From: Tubulanus polymorphus | Lineage: Eukaryota; Nemertea; Palaeonemertea; Tubulaniformes; Tubulanidae | Direction of reading: 5' to 3' | DNA length: 60,000 bases | NCBI RefSeq assembly: GCF_964204645.1 | Contig: NC_134026.1 | Coordinates: 12,490,450-12,550,449 of the forward strand | Shown here: in pieces, positions 1 through 9,261 of the stretch | How positions within the stretch are numbered: position 1 is the first letter of the stretch | Layout: the number at the start of each line of letters is the position of its first letter | Translations under genes and position numbers: made by a program | Notes under the pieces: generated by a model | Seen by the model: the letters and a program-made list of their open reading frames with translations, nothing else | What the model was told of the DNA's origin: nothing | The model's database searches: none

Positions 1-1
1 T

Positions 2-448
2 AGTATTAGATTTTTAAAAAGTGAGAGTTCTGATAGAATAAAGATAAGGTTGTCTAATAGTGAAAAACATAAATTTATGGTAAAAAAACCTATAGCTAAA
101 CTGTTAGGAATTCTTCCAGATAGATCTTTTACAAATATTGACGCTACTACACCAAACTTAATACCTTACACACATTTTTATATTTATTGCAATTTAATCG
201 ATCCTACAAAAACATTCGAAGCAACTAAAGATATAACTTGTAATTCTGGTTTATTAAACATTTTACCATTGAAGAATGTTAAAGAATTTGGAATGCAAAT
301 AAATTATAATTTAACAGAATGTGATTTCAAACCATGCATTCCTCGTTTTAATAATTTTAGATTAGAAATTAGAAATCATAATGGATACTTAATTGATTTA
401 AATAATTTCCCTGTAATTTATGAATTAGTTATAAGATGTAGAGAGTAA
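2..448 (+). CDS. Penton-like minor capsid protein, C-terminal part (partial at window edge)
   Basis: The reading frame is open from the first bases, so the gene begins before the window. The visible 148 codons match the second half of the element C gene at 55313-56071. The C-terminal half is rich in beta-strand-like alternation (THFYIYCNLIDPTKTF, then NNFRLEIRNHNGYLIDLNN). This fits a single jelly-roll penton or minor capsid protein placed upstream of the capsid gene in Polinton-type elements. That role is inferred from position and pattern, not from a database match. The next gene starts 17 bp after the stop codon. No internal break is seen in the visible part. Confidence 0.55.
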   Translation, partial: SIRFLKSESSDRIKIRLSNSEKHKFMVKKPIAKLLGILPDRSFTNIDATTPNLIPYTHFYIYCNLIDPTKTFEATKDITCNSGLLNILPLKNVKEFGMQINYNLTECDFKPCIPRFNNFRLEIRNHNGYLIDLNNFPVIYELVIRCRE

Positions 449-468
449 TTTTTTTCACTATATAAATG
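448..468 (+). promoter_or_regulatory. Late-type start signal: T-run then TATATAAATG (example)
   Basis: TAATTTTTTT precedes TATATAAATG and its ATG is the start codon. The same pattern precedes 808, 1056, 1499, 1947, 3348, 5108 and 6388 in A, 39853 and 41128 in B, and 55313, 56089, 56446, 56692 and 57134 in C. Likely promoter or initiator, by analogy to the poxvirus TAAATG late element. Confidence 0.55.
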
Positions 469-807
469 AATATAACTGTTGGACCGAGTATATGTTTTGG
501 GTTTGATTTTAAACATGGTAAAGAAATGAGAATTAAACTAAATGATGTAATTACTGATATAAAAAGTAAATCATTTAAAAATGCATCAATGATTGATAAA
601 GAAAATTATAATATAGAAAAAGTAATTGATTTAATTAAAACGCCTTTAGAATATTATGAATTAAATGAAGATGGAATTATTGAAGATATCAAAAACATAT
701 TATCCAAAATATATGATAATCATCAAAGTAGTAATGAAATAAATGTTGAATTAATCATAAATAAGATAACTAAATATTTTGAAGATAGTAATTTTTTTGA
801 TAAATAA
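466..807 (+). CDS. Conserved small element protein, 113 aa, function unknown
   Basis: Starts at the TAAATG of TATATAAATG, 17 bp after the penton-like gene and behind a T-run. Homologue at 56089-56445 in element C. The first 16 residues (MNITVGPSICFGFDF) and the last 30 or so (SSNEINVELIINKITKYF) are nearly identical in the two copies. The middle (about residues 20-80) has diverged and differs by several residues in length. No membrane segment or known motif is visible. The stop is followed at once by the ATG of the next gene. Both copies are open, so the protein was probably under selection in the active virus. Possibly a virion or assembly protein, judging only from position. Confidence 0.6.
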   Translation: MNITVGPSICFGFDFKHGKEMRIKLNDVITDIKSKSFKNASMIDKENYNIEKVIDLIKTPLEYYELNEDGIIEDIKNILSKIYDNHQSSNEINVELIINKITKYFEDSNFFDK

Positions 808-1030
808 ATGAGTGATAATAAGTGGATAATAACTGGATTATATAATGGAGCATTACTATCAGTTGGAACTGTTGGTTATTCAATGGTATTAAAAAAAAGT
901 ATTCAAAATGGGAAGTGTTAATGTTGATAGATTAGACATCAATGATATTTTAAAATTAACATAAGCAGTTACTCTATCTAATTTAACTATTGATTATTTA
1001 GAAAAACAAAAATATATTCCTCCCATATAA
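808..1030 (+). pseudogene. Small membrane protein, broken copy (intact in element C, 73 aa)
   Basis: Aligns with the intact 56446-56667 gene. The ATG follows directly on the previous stop (TAAATG overlap). This copy has one extra A in the A-run near 890, which shifts the frame, and a stop codon near 961 (TAA where element C has TTA). The intact relative has a hydrophobic N-terminal stretch (LYNGALLSVGTVGYSMVL) and a second, weaker one (LTLAVTLSNLTI), suggesting a tiny membrane or capsid-associated protein. Function unknown. Confidence 0.7.
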
Positions 1031-1055
1031 ATGCATAATTTTTTTTGCTAAATAA

Positions 1056-1478
1056 ATGGCTTCTGCAATTATAACTATTATAGGATCGGCAATTGTTAAC
1101 GCTTTGGCATTTACTGGTGGTGGATATTTATTTAAACATATTGATAAAAATAGTTCATTAGGAGAACAAAGAAGACATAACTTAGCGTTAGAGAAATACA
1201 ATAAAGCTGCAGAAGAATATAGAGAAAAAAGACAAAACTATATGGATTACATCAATAAAGAATTATATGATCAGAAGATTTCACATAGAGATTTTCAATC
1301 AGTTGATGATGCAATGAGTTTATATAACGCGGTAACAAATAAAGAAAAATTACATCTATACAAACCTAAATTATCAGATTATTATACCCCTAGTAAAGAA
1401 CAACAGAAATATGAAATAATTTGGATTTTAGGCGGAACAGTTATTGCTATATTTGTAGCATATAAATTTACTAATTAG
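1056..1478 (+). CDS. Small two-membrane-segment protein, 140 aa
   Basis: Starts in GCTAAATAAATG with a T-run just upstream. The same-length homologue at 56692-57114 is about 90 percent identical by eye. It has an N-terminal hydrophobic segment (residues 3-25, Gly/Ala-rich) and a C-terminal membrane segment (about 118-137, WILGGTVIAIFVAYKF). Between them is a charged, probably helical region with many Lys, Glu and Tyr (YNKAAEEYREKRQNYMDYIN). Strong conservation with an intact frame in both copies suggests a required virion or membrane protein. No known family recognised. Confidence 0.65.
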   Translation: MASAIITIIGSAIVNALAFTGGGYLFKHIDKNSSLGEQRRHNLALEKYNKAAEEYREKRQNYMDYINKELYDQKISHRDFQSVDDAMSLYNAVTNKEKLHLYKPKLSDYYTPSKEQQKYEIIWILGGTVIAIFVAYKFTN

Positions 1479-1498
1479 TAATTTTTATTTCTAATTAA

Positions 1499-1930
1499 AT
1501 GGAAGATAAAGTTGACAATATTGATATTATTCCTCATGATATAAATAAAACTAAATTAAAAACATATTTAGATAAACAAATATTAGAATTTGAAAGTGAC
1601 TTAAAGATAAAAAAGAAAAAATATTTAAAAAGTAAAATTATATATCTTATTATAAGTGGTTCGGTTACAATTAGTTCTGTAATAACATTTCTAGCAATAT
1701 TCAGTCCATTAACACCTTTAGCTATATCAATTGGTGTGTTAGGATTAAGTTCAAGTGTTTTAACTGGTATAAGTTCAAAATTGAATATAAAAAGTAATAA
1801 AGAAAAAATTAAAACTAATATAAAAGAAATTAATAAATTAAAGAATACACTAGATTATATAATAAGTTTAAATGGTCATATAACAGTTGAAGAACAAGAT
1901 AAATTATTAAAAGAATTAATAAATTATTAA
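1499..1930 (+). CDS. Small membrane protein with hydrophobic hairpin, 143 aa
   Basis: Starts in AATTAAATG 20 bp after the previous stop. Homologue at 57134-57568 (144 aa, more than 90 percent identical; one codon longer in the YLIIS region). The N-terminal 50 residues and C-terminal 50 are Lys/Glu-rich helices. In the centre are two adjacent hydrophobic segments (about residues 48-68 and 70-92) with a proline between them, a hairpin-like insertion. The layout (helix, membrane hairpin, helix) resembles small virus membrane or lysis/fusion helper proteins, but I cannot name a family. Both copies are open. Confidence 0.62.
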   Translation: MEDKVDNIDIIPHDINKTKLKTYLDKQILEFESDLKIKKKKYLKSKIIYLIISGSVTISSVITFLAIFSPLTPLAISIGVLGLSSSVLTGISSKLNIKSNKEKIKTNIKEINKLKNTLDYIISLNGHITVEEQDKLLKELINY

Positions 1931-1946
1931 TTTTTTAATTATATAA

Positions 1947-3331
1947 ATGGCAGACAGTTTTCCAAAAGCTTTCCAATATAATAAATCAATTAAATATAAT
2001 ATTCCAGCAATAGATTTTAATAAAGATATTACATATAGAAATGAAGTTTTAGATTCATTAACTAATTTAGAAATTTATGTTACTGAAACTAATAATTTTA
2101 ATGCAAAGATGGAAAATATATTACATGTATATTTAATTAATTTTGAAAAATTGAAAGATGAAAAACAATGGTTATTAAAATCTAATATGAAGTATTGGCA
2201 GAACCAATTAAATCTTGCTGTTTATTGTGCAACAACAGGATGTGGAATTAGTTGGAATGATCATTTGAATAATTCTAAATATAAATTAATTCAAAGTTTA
2301 TTTAGATTTCATACATACTTTCAAATCAGAATAATATTAAATGAAGTAGAGTGCGCTTTACCAGGATCTAGATATTTTAAAGAATTAGATAATAATATTA
2401 ATTTATCAAAGTTTTATAAAATTTGTAATGAATTTAATATAGATATAAATAATTCTGATTTTAGAACAAAAATTGGAACAATAAGATCACTTCCTTGCCC
2501 TAAAAAGATTGCTGAATATTGTGCACTTCCCATACCATCTAATAGTTTGTATAATATCTATAGTAATAAATTAGGTTATGGTAAAATAGAAACTAAGGAT
2601 TTAGAAACATTAAATTTCAATAAATTACCGACATTTTATGATAATTTAAAACAAGAAAACAATAATGGTTGGGTTTATTTCATTTTAGAAAATAATGAAG
2701 GTTTTACAAAATCAGGTATACAAAGAATCAATCTATTAGAACTTATTTGATATGTATTCTAGGTGCACAAGTTGAAACAAGATCACCGATAATTGGAAAT
2801 TTAAATACATCATTCGATACACAAAAACAATTTAAAGTTTTATTTGAAGATTCCATACATAATGATAAAAATAGATCGATTCCAGAAAACATTGTAAGAT
2901 ATCAAAATTATTTAGATAAATCACATATTAGATTAAATTATTGTATAGGCCCTAATCTATTAATTATTTCTAATGATTTAGTACTAAAGATGGGAAACAT
3001 AATTGGTTATAATAATCTAATTAAAACTGCAACAATAAATAATCCATTTGGGTTAAATGATATAAATAAAAAGATTATTACTGCTCCAAAATTAATGGAA
3101 GGAGAAAAAAATAAAAAACACATTCAATCAACTGAAACTAAAACTAATAATATTACATTAAATAATGATTCTAAAATAAAAGATTACAATACATCAGAAA
3201 ATATAAGAACTGATATTATTCAACATGATATAATTAAAACTAATGATGATAATAAATCCCATGAAAATGCTAAATTAGCTATAACTTGTATAGGAATTGT
3301 AATCGGAGGAATATTATATTTTAAATTTTAA
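1947..3331 (+). pseudogene. Large structural-block protein with C-terminal membrane anchor, frameshifted
   Basis: Reads as two overlapping frames, 1947-2750 and 2747-3331. The element C relative runs through the junction in one frame. Near 2728 copy A lacks 4 bp present in C, which shifts the frame. Start is the ATG of TATATAAATG. The first part has Cys/Trp-rich motifs (CATTGCGISWNDH); the C-terminus is a membrane segment (about 3268-3320, ITCIGIVIGGILYF) after a Lys/Asn/Asp-rich linker. The full product would be about 460 aa. Not recognised; the position beside other virion genes suggests a virion membrane protein. The region 2880-3330 is almost identical to C, while 2440-2640 differs and has one large gap, so the gene is mosaic. 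Confidence 0.65.
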
Positions 3332-3347
3332 TTTTTTTATTATATAA

Positions 3348-5067
3348 ATGGATGTAGAAGGTGGAGAAGATATTCCATTGGATCCTTTAGATGAACCTGG
3401 TATAAGTGATGAACAACAACCTGATTTTAGTGAAACAAGTTTTAATGACGGTAATGAGCCAGAATATAATACTAATTTAGGTGAAGATGATGATTATGAT
3501 GATGATTATGATGGAATTAATTCCGAATTACGTGAAAAATTAAATAAATATTTAAAAGCTCCTGAAAGTGGTAGAATTTCAACTAGAAGAGAAAGAAAAG
3601 AATTTATGGAACTATTAGAAAAACAACAAGAAAAATATCCTGATAAACCTATGGAATTATATAGAATGAAATCTAGAGTAACAGATACAATTGTTAACGA
3701 ATTATTACCAAAAGTTGTAATAGATGAAATTGATACTGAAGATGTTGTAGAACAAATTTCAAGATGACCCATATTTCACGAATAATTCAGAATTTAAAAA
3801 TGATTCATGGTATTATAATCTTGAATTAAATAGGAATACTGTATCAATTCAATTATCTAGAATGGGTCAAGAAAATATTTTTGAACCTGGAATGCGAGCA
3901 TTATCTACAATTGAAGATTCAAAAGGTGGTAGAGAATTTCTCAGAATTATATGGAATGCAATCGATAGAATAAATGAAGAAGAACCAATTCCTAATATTG
4001 ATATAAACAAATATTCACCATTTAAAAATCCAAATCCAAATCCTACTGATCTTGATCCAGAAACTGATGAAGATTTTGCAAATCGATTAGATAAATTAAG
4101 ATCTTCAACGCCCGAAACATCGAGAAGAGACACTCAACAAATTGATAATGATTCAAGTCAATTACAATTAACATTTGAAAAACAAATTGATAGATTAAGA
4201 GATTCAGAAGAACTGATGAATAGTATATCAGATACATCTGGTTCTGAAACTGGAATAAATCGAATACAATCTTTACTAGAAAAAGGATTACTTGATTTAA
4301 CTGATGATGAATTAGAAGCATTTCCTGAACAAGCACGTAGAGAAATTAAAGGTATGCAAGAATCAGCTGGTGAAATTGCTAATACTAAGATGAGATTTTC
4401 TAAAATAACCATGTTAGAAAAAGAATTAACTAATGCAAATGAAGAATTAAAACAATTAGAATTAAATAGAGATCTTCAATTAATCGAGGAAGCTGATTAT
4501 GAAAGCAGAAAGTTAGCTTTAGAAAAAGAAATAGATGATTTAAAATATAACAAAGAATTACAGGAAAAAGAAAGAGATACATTATTAAAATCATATGATC
4601 TTAATCATATTAAAAAATTAAAAGTTATTTTTAAAGATTTGTTGATAAAACCAGATTCTAAAATATCATTGAAAGATAGAATAAAGTTATTATTTAAATT
4701 AGAAAGAATAACAATTCTTTCAATTCTAACAGCTGTAACTATGTTATTTACAACAATTGGTTTAGCAATATCAAATGCTTTAAAATCTACGCCTACTCCC
4801 AATAAACCGGATAAACCCCCAGATAATAGTTCTATACAAGATAAAGTTAAAGATAGTTTAAAGAAATTAGCAAAATATTTATGGGAACTATCTAAAAAAT
4901 CTGCTGCAGCTTTACCAGGAATTATTGCATCAATTGTTGGTTTTATATTGAAATCTGCAGGAAACATTATTAACTTTGCTGCTGAACATATTATTTTATT
5001 TTTAATTACAGTTGTAAGTGCTATTATTTTTGGGTTAGTGAATATGATATCAAAAAATATCAAGTAA
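3348..5067 (+). CDS. Coiled-coil protein with C-terminal membrane helices, two frames joined at AGA-TGA
   Basis: The first frame (3348-3767) starts in TATATAAATG and is very acidic (a GEDDDYDDDYDG run). It ends with AGA TGA. The +1 frame is open from 3751 and continues to 5067, with its first ATG only at 3862. The second part has long heptad-like helices (about 4380-4600, LEKELTNANEELKQLE), a Pro-rich linker (TPTPNKPDKPPD) and a C-terminal hydrophobic region (4910-5060, ALPGIIASIVGFILKSAG). Element C makes the same frame change with AGA TAA at a matching place. So this is either one gene with +1 frameshifting, two overlapping genes, or a shared defect. Likely a virion spike, fibre or fusion-type protein; that role is inference. 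Confidence 0.6.
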
Positions 5068-5107
5068 ACATGATAAAAAATAAATAATTAATTTTTTTGT
5101 TAAATAA

Positions 5108-6355
5108 ATGAGTGGGAGTTATATAAGTCCTTCTAAGATTTCTAGAATATCTAATGCTATTAAAGCAGAAAGATCACATCATATAATTACACATAATCCT
5201 TCTAACATTAATCCTGATGAAACTTTATATGTTAGAATTCCTCGATTAACATAAAATACTTTTTATGTTCCAAATAGTATTTATTTATCAGCCGATATAA
5301 AAGTAATCGGTAATAATAATAATTATGTTGTTGATAATGTTGGAAGGTATTTGATTAAAAAGTTAACAATAAAGATTGGTCCAGAAACAGTTTTCTCATT
5401 AGATGATTATAATTTATTTATGCATTATAAAGATTTATGGTTAACTAAAGAAAATAGAAATAATATGATATTTCAAGGCATCCAATCAGAAAACCAAAAT
5501 AAATTAAGATCAGAAGCTAATAGCGCAATATTAACTAATGCTGTAGATAAATTGATAAAAAGTATATATGGAAGCAAATATAAAATTCCATTAGACTTTG
5601 AATTGATAAATAACAATGCACCTTTATATAAATACGCAATTCAAGAAGACGTTATATTCGAAATAACATTTGCTCCTGTTAATGAAATTGTAATATCTAG
5701 CGTTAATAAAGATATGAGTTATAAATTATCGAATATATGTTTCGAATATGATACAGTAACTGATGAAAATATTTCAAGTATAATTCAAACTCAATACAAT
5801 CAAGGAGTTTCATTATTATATGATTATATTGATAAATTTAAAACCGTAACTATTAATGCAAATGATGAAATTATTAATGAGAATATTAACTTCCCAAGAA
5901 GATCTATTAAAGGTATATTAATATTTTTTACCATTGCAACATATACTAATTGTGCAATAAATGTTGATAATTATTATAATCCTGAAATAACAAAAGTAGA
6001 AATAACTATCGAAGGAATAGCAAATAAAACATTTTGTCAAGGAATGAGAATGATAGATCAATGGCCAGAAATTAGAAAACATTTTATGAATGAAAAAGTA
6101 AAATCATTTGAAAATTGTAATATTAATCAAATTGATTATTATACCGGTAATAAATATGCGTTATGGTTAGATTTTAGAACAACAGAGGATAATTCATTAC
6201 ATGGTTCTGGAAAAAAATTACAGAACACTAAAGATGGAATACAATTATTCATGACAAAGAAAAGAGGAGACAAAAATTTTAAAATGCACATTTATATTAT
6301 ATCTGACGCGCAATTAAATATTGTAAATTCACAATTACATAGTGTTATGTATTAA
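5108..6355 (+). pseudogene. Major capsid protein, double jelly-roll type, one nonsense codon
   Basis: Starts in GTTAAATAAATG; about 415 codons. One in-frame stop lies at 5252-5254, where element B has CAA; otherwise the frame is open. Recognisable blocks are YNLFMHYKDLWLTKENR near 5408, IPLDFELINNNAPLYKYA near 5586, and the C-terminal LWLDFRTTEDN followed by LHGSG near 6165-6210. These recur in Polinton-type capsid proteins of invertebrate genomes. The double-jelly-roll shell protein forms the hexameric capsomers. The gene sits after the coiled-coil protein and before the zinc-finger gene, the same order as in B. One nonsense mutation alone inactivates it, so decay is recent. Confidence 0.78.
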
Positions 6356-6387
6356 AATTTTAACTTTAATAAAAATATATATAATAA

Positions 6388-7209
6388 ATGGAAGGAGGTA
6401 AAGTATATAAACATATTCCATACATCGATACACATGAAAATAATGATGGTTTATATTATGTAATACCTTGTAATATAGCTTTGATATTTGATCCTATTTT
6501 CAAAATTTATAAAACTAAACTAATAGAAATCGATAATAATAAAAGTGAAGTTGTTGATAATTTAAGTAATGTAATTGATAATAATGTAATACCTACTACA
6601 GTAATACCTACTACAGTAATACCTACTACATCTAATAATGTAATACCTACTACATATAATAATGCAATAATATTAAATGTTAGTGAAAATAGAAATTATT
6701 GTGATTATTGTAAAGGTGAATTTTCAAACGCTCCATCAAATTGGAATCAACATATGAATACAAATTCACATATTACTAATGTTATAGAACGTGTTGGTTT
6801 AAAAGAATTTATAGAACACCCATTTAGATATGTTACAAAGTTTGTTTCAAATCAAAAAGTAAATGGTAAAGAATTATATGAAGATTTTTTATTAGCAACA
6901 CCTAATAAAGATGAATTAGATTTAACTGATGCTAATAAAATATTAGGATCAAACATTGTAAATGAAATATTAGGAGCAAACACTAAAAAAGATGATAATG
7001 AAAATGGTGCCGTATGGCACCCACATGGTGATATAGTTACAGATATTGATATTAAAGATTATGTGGACACACTTTTGGTGAAAGATAAAGAAGAAACTTT
7101 TGATGATGCGGTAGGAAGGATGAATAAGTATAACAATAAAACAACTATTGATGATGATACGGTAGAGAGTTTGAATAAATTGTTAGGGTCTGATAGTGAA
7201 AGTGATTAA
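6388..7209 (+). CDS. C2H2 zinc-finger protein with VIPTT repeats and an in-frame palindromic insert, 273 aa
   Basis: Starts in ATAATAAATG and is the last gene of the rightward block. Four VIPTT pentapeptide repeats (residues 67-89) come from a 15-bp DNA repeat. One C2H2-like finger has C105, C108, H122 and H128. Residues 207-215 (GAVWHPHGD) are encoded by a sequence containing the palindrome GGTGCCGTATGGCACC (7006-7021), also found in the integrase gene. The C-terminus is acidic (LLGSDSESD). Element B has a diverged, broken relative with more finger motifs at 41128-42306. Possibly a DNA-binding regulator or packaging factor; function not established. Confidence 0.62.
   Translation: MEGGKVYKHIPYIDTHENNDGLYYVIPCNIALIFDPIFKIYKTKLIEIDNNKSEVVDNLSNVIDNNVIPTTVIPTTVIPTTSNNVIPTTYNNAIILNVSENRNYCDYCKGEFSNAPSNWNQHMNTNSHITNVIERVGLKEFIEHPFRYVTKFVSNQKVNGKELYEDFLLATPNKDELDLTDANKILGSNIVNEILGANTKKDDNENGAVWHPHGDIVTDIDIKDYVDTLLVKDKEETFDDAVGRMNKYNNKTTIDDDTVESLNKLLGSDSESD
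7006..7021 (+). repeat. Palindromic insert GGTGCCGTATGGCACC inside the zinc-finger gene
   Basis: The same palindrome and the same peptide frame (AVWHPHG) as in the integrase insert. The flanks are shared over about 42 bp although the two host genes are unrelated. Confidence 0.75.
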
Positions 7210-7583
7210 GATATTAATTATATTTAATTCAAATAATAATATTAGTTGAAAATTGTATAAAATAATAGAAAATAAAAAGGGGGTTTTAAGTATTTAAGGT
7301 ATCTAATACATATCTAATACATATTATTTGAAAATACCTTAAATTATATTTCTTTTTTAAATTTATGTTGAAACCTCAGTAATAATAAATAACCTTTATT
7401 ATTTTCAAACTTATTCATACATTTGTTGAAAAAATAAAAATAAATTGGTTGAAAATTGTATAAATAATATTTATTTTAAAAAGGGGGTTTTAAGTATTTA
7501 AGGTATCTAATAGGGTAACAGGTATTAGGGTATCAGGTATTGGGGTATCTAATAGGGTATCTAATACATAGGTATATAAATAG
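7210..7583. repeat. Convergent intergenic region with two 65-70 bp direct repeats and a GGTATCTAATAG minisatellite
   Basis: Both gene blocks end here. A unit beginning TTGAAAATTGTATAA and containing AAAAGGGGGTTTTAAG occurs at 7246-7315 and again at 7449-7512. The second copy runs into short repeats of GGTATCTAATAGGGTATC (7502-7575). ATTTAAGGTAT near 7291-7301 and ATACCTTAAAT near 7336 form an inverted pair. No coding potential is seen. The place suggests a transcription-termination or replication spacer. Element B has a wholly different repeat set in the same position. Confidence 0.75.
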
Positions 7584-8144
7584 TTATTTTATAAATCTAT
7601 ATTCATATGGAAATTGTAGTCTCAGTAATAATTTTGAACCTTTATTATTCTTTAATTTATTCATATATTCATCATATAATTCAGTAGGTATAATTTGATT
7701 TTCTTCCAATGATTGTTGCATAGATTTTCTATCTTTATTGTAGAATAAAACTAGAAATCTTATATTCTCCCTAAAGTCTTTAACAATTGAATTATATTTT
7801 TGATTTATTTTTGATTTCTCTAACTTTTGAATCATGTAAATTTGCGCAATCATCTACAATGAATAATGTATTTGATCCTTTATAAGTATCAATTGCTATT
7901 TTTATACAATTATCTAAATTTCTTTTACTGTTTTAGGATCTAATATAATAAACTTTTGTATCTTAACTATGCTTCTATTATATGTTTTATTCATTTCATA
8001 AGTGGGGCAGAATAATATTATATTATCAAAATGATTCTTATAAATAGTTTCTAACAAGTCTAATATGAAATGTGTTTTACCACAATTAGTTACACCAGTT
8101 ATTAACATATTATGCGGTTCAAATATAAATAAATCTTTATTCAT
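7584..8144 (-). pseudogene. A32/FtsK-type DNA packaging ATPase, broken copy
   Basis: The start at 8144 overlaps the integrase stop by 8 bp (ATGAATAA). Walker A GVTNCGKT is present near 8080-8103 and a Walker-B-type acidic pair (DDCA) near 7850. A frameshift near 7915 ends the first part early. About 50 bp present in element B (the stretch after SKVRE up to NQKYNS) is missing near 7820. The C-terminal part (7584-7853) is in another frame. The full protein would be about 195 aa, small for a HerA/FtsK-class packaging motor but typical for Polinton ATPases. In the virus this pump would drive DNA into the capsid. Confidence 0.82.
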
Positions 8145-9255
8145 TTATTCTTTTAATTTTACTAGATAAAATCCATTCATTAAATTTATCATCGTATCCT
8201 TTATATTTCACCAAAGAATACTTTTTTCGTTTAAGAGTTTTTGTTTTCAATACTTTTTCTATTTTGTATTCTATTTCATCTGGATTTGGTACAAGTGATA
8301 ATTCTTGTTCATAGAAATAACCTAATATTTCTTCATCTTTTAGATCTTCTAATTTATAAACAAAAGGTTTAGTTAATATTATCTTTTTAATCTTGAATAT
8401 TTCTTCTGTAAAATTTGGGGTATAACCTTTATAAAATGTTTTTCTATATTTAGATATTCTTACGTGTTGTCCAATTTTAAATTTAGGTTCTCCGAAATCA
8501 TGTGTAACAAATGCTCCATATAAATTATTCCAAACTATTTCCGAATTATCTTCTTTTCTAGCTTGTATAGGTTTCATATTTATAGAACTATGTTTAGAAT
8601 TATTATAACCTTTCACTAAATCATCTAACACATCGATATATTTATATGTTTCATTAGCAGTAAAATATTTCCACATTCTAGTTTTCAATGTTTTATTAAA
8701 TCTTTCTATAATAGATGCTTTTTTATCTGAATGTGTTGAAAAATAATCTACATCGTTATCAGATAATAGTTTTTTAAAATGTTTGTTATAAAATTCCTTA
8801 CCTTTATCAAATTGTATCCTATCTGGAATAGCTTCTTTAAATATTGATTTAAAAGCATTTGTCACTTCTATAACAGTTTTATTTTTGATTGGAATTGACC
8901 ATGCGTATCTACTGAATATGTCTATAACATTCAGTATCCAGAAATATCCTTTGTTGTATTCTTCTAAGTTCTTCATGTCAATTAAATCAGCTTGCCATTG
9001 TTGATCGATATATGAAACCATAACTTTTCTTGTTAAATAAGTTTTATCCATTTTCTTGTGGATTTGATATGTTGGTTGATTTTGTAACCATGATTTTAAT
9101 TCACTATATTTTATATCACCGTGTGGGTGCCATACGGCACCACCACCATTTTCATTATCAGATTTAATTTTATCCCATAATTCTGAAACGTTAGAATATG
9201 ATACTTCACTTTCTGGGTTATAATATAAATCTCTTAAATATTGTTCTTTTTTCAT
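8137..9255 (-). CDS. Retrovirus-type integrase with C-terminal chromodomain, 372 aa, intact
   Basis: The DDE core is visible: D90 in WQADLIDM, D150 in QFDKGKEF and E184 in SIIERFNKTLK, the usual order of rve integrases. A C-terminal chromodomain occupies about residues 325-370 (LVKYKGYDDKFNEWI). This fusion is a hallmark of Polinton integrases; it inserts element DNA and may read histone marks. Residues 38-47 (GGAVWHPHGD) are an extra in-frame insert, absent from element B at the same point. The ATG at 9255 is 6 bp from the upstream membrane-protein gene and lacks the usual TAAATG. The downstream ATPase start overlaps the stop. No stop or frameshift is seen, so this may be the only intact enzyme of A. 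Confidence 0.92.
   Translation of the reverse strand: MKKEQYLRDLYYNPESEVSYSNVSELWDKIKSDNENGGGAVWHPHGDIKYSELKSWLQNQPTYQIHKKMDKTYLTRKVMVSYIDQQWQADLIDMKNLEEYNKGYFWILNVIDIFSRYAWSIPIKNKTVIEVTNAFKSIFKEAIPDRIQFDKGKEFYNKHFKKLLSDNDVDYFSTHSDKKASIIERFNKTLKTRMWKYFTANETYKYIDVLDDLVKGYNNSKHSSINMKPIQARKEDNSEIVWNNLYGAFVTHDFGEPKFKIGQHVRISKYRKTFYKGYTPNFTEEIFKIKKIILTKPFVYKLEDLKDEEILGYFYEQELSLVPNPDEIEYKIEKVLKTKTLKRKKYSLVKYKGYDDKFNEWILSSKIKRINE
9126..9141 (-). repeat. Palindromic insert GGTGCC-N4-GGCACC inside the integrase gene
   Basis: A 6-4-6 perfect inverted repeat. The shared block 9112-9159 (reverse strand) matches 6994-7035 of the zinc-finger gene, including flanks GATAATGAAAATGG and GGTGATATA. Element B integrase lacks 27 bp at this point (about 44330). 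Confidence 0.75.
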
Positions 9256-9261
9256 TCTATT

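Noticed and set aside
3755-3768. Minus-1 slippery heptamer at the coiled-coil frame change
   Set aside because: The frame relation is +1, and no X XXY YYZ heptamer sits in the zero frame.
4605-5063. Long minus-strand ORF opposite the coiled-coil gene
   Set aside because: It is an antisense shadow of an AT-rich coding region. The plus frame carries the conserved product, and the same shadow appears in B at 39373-39888.
7246-7575. CRISPR-like array in the convergent region
   Set aside because: Only two long repeats plus a minisatellite, no regular spacers, and a eukaryotic context.
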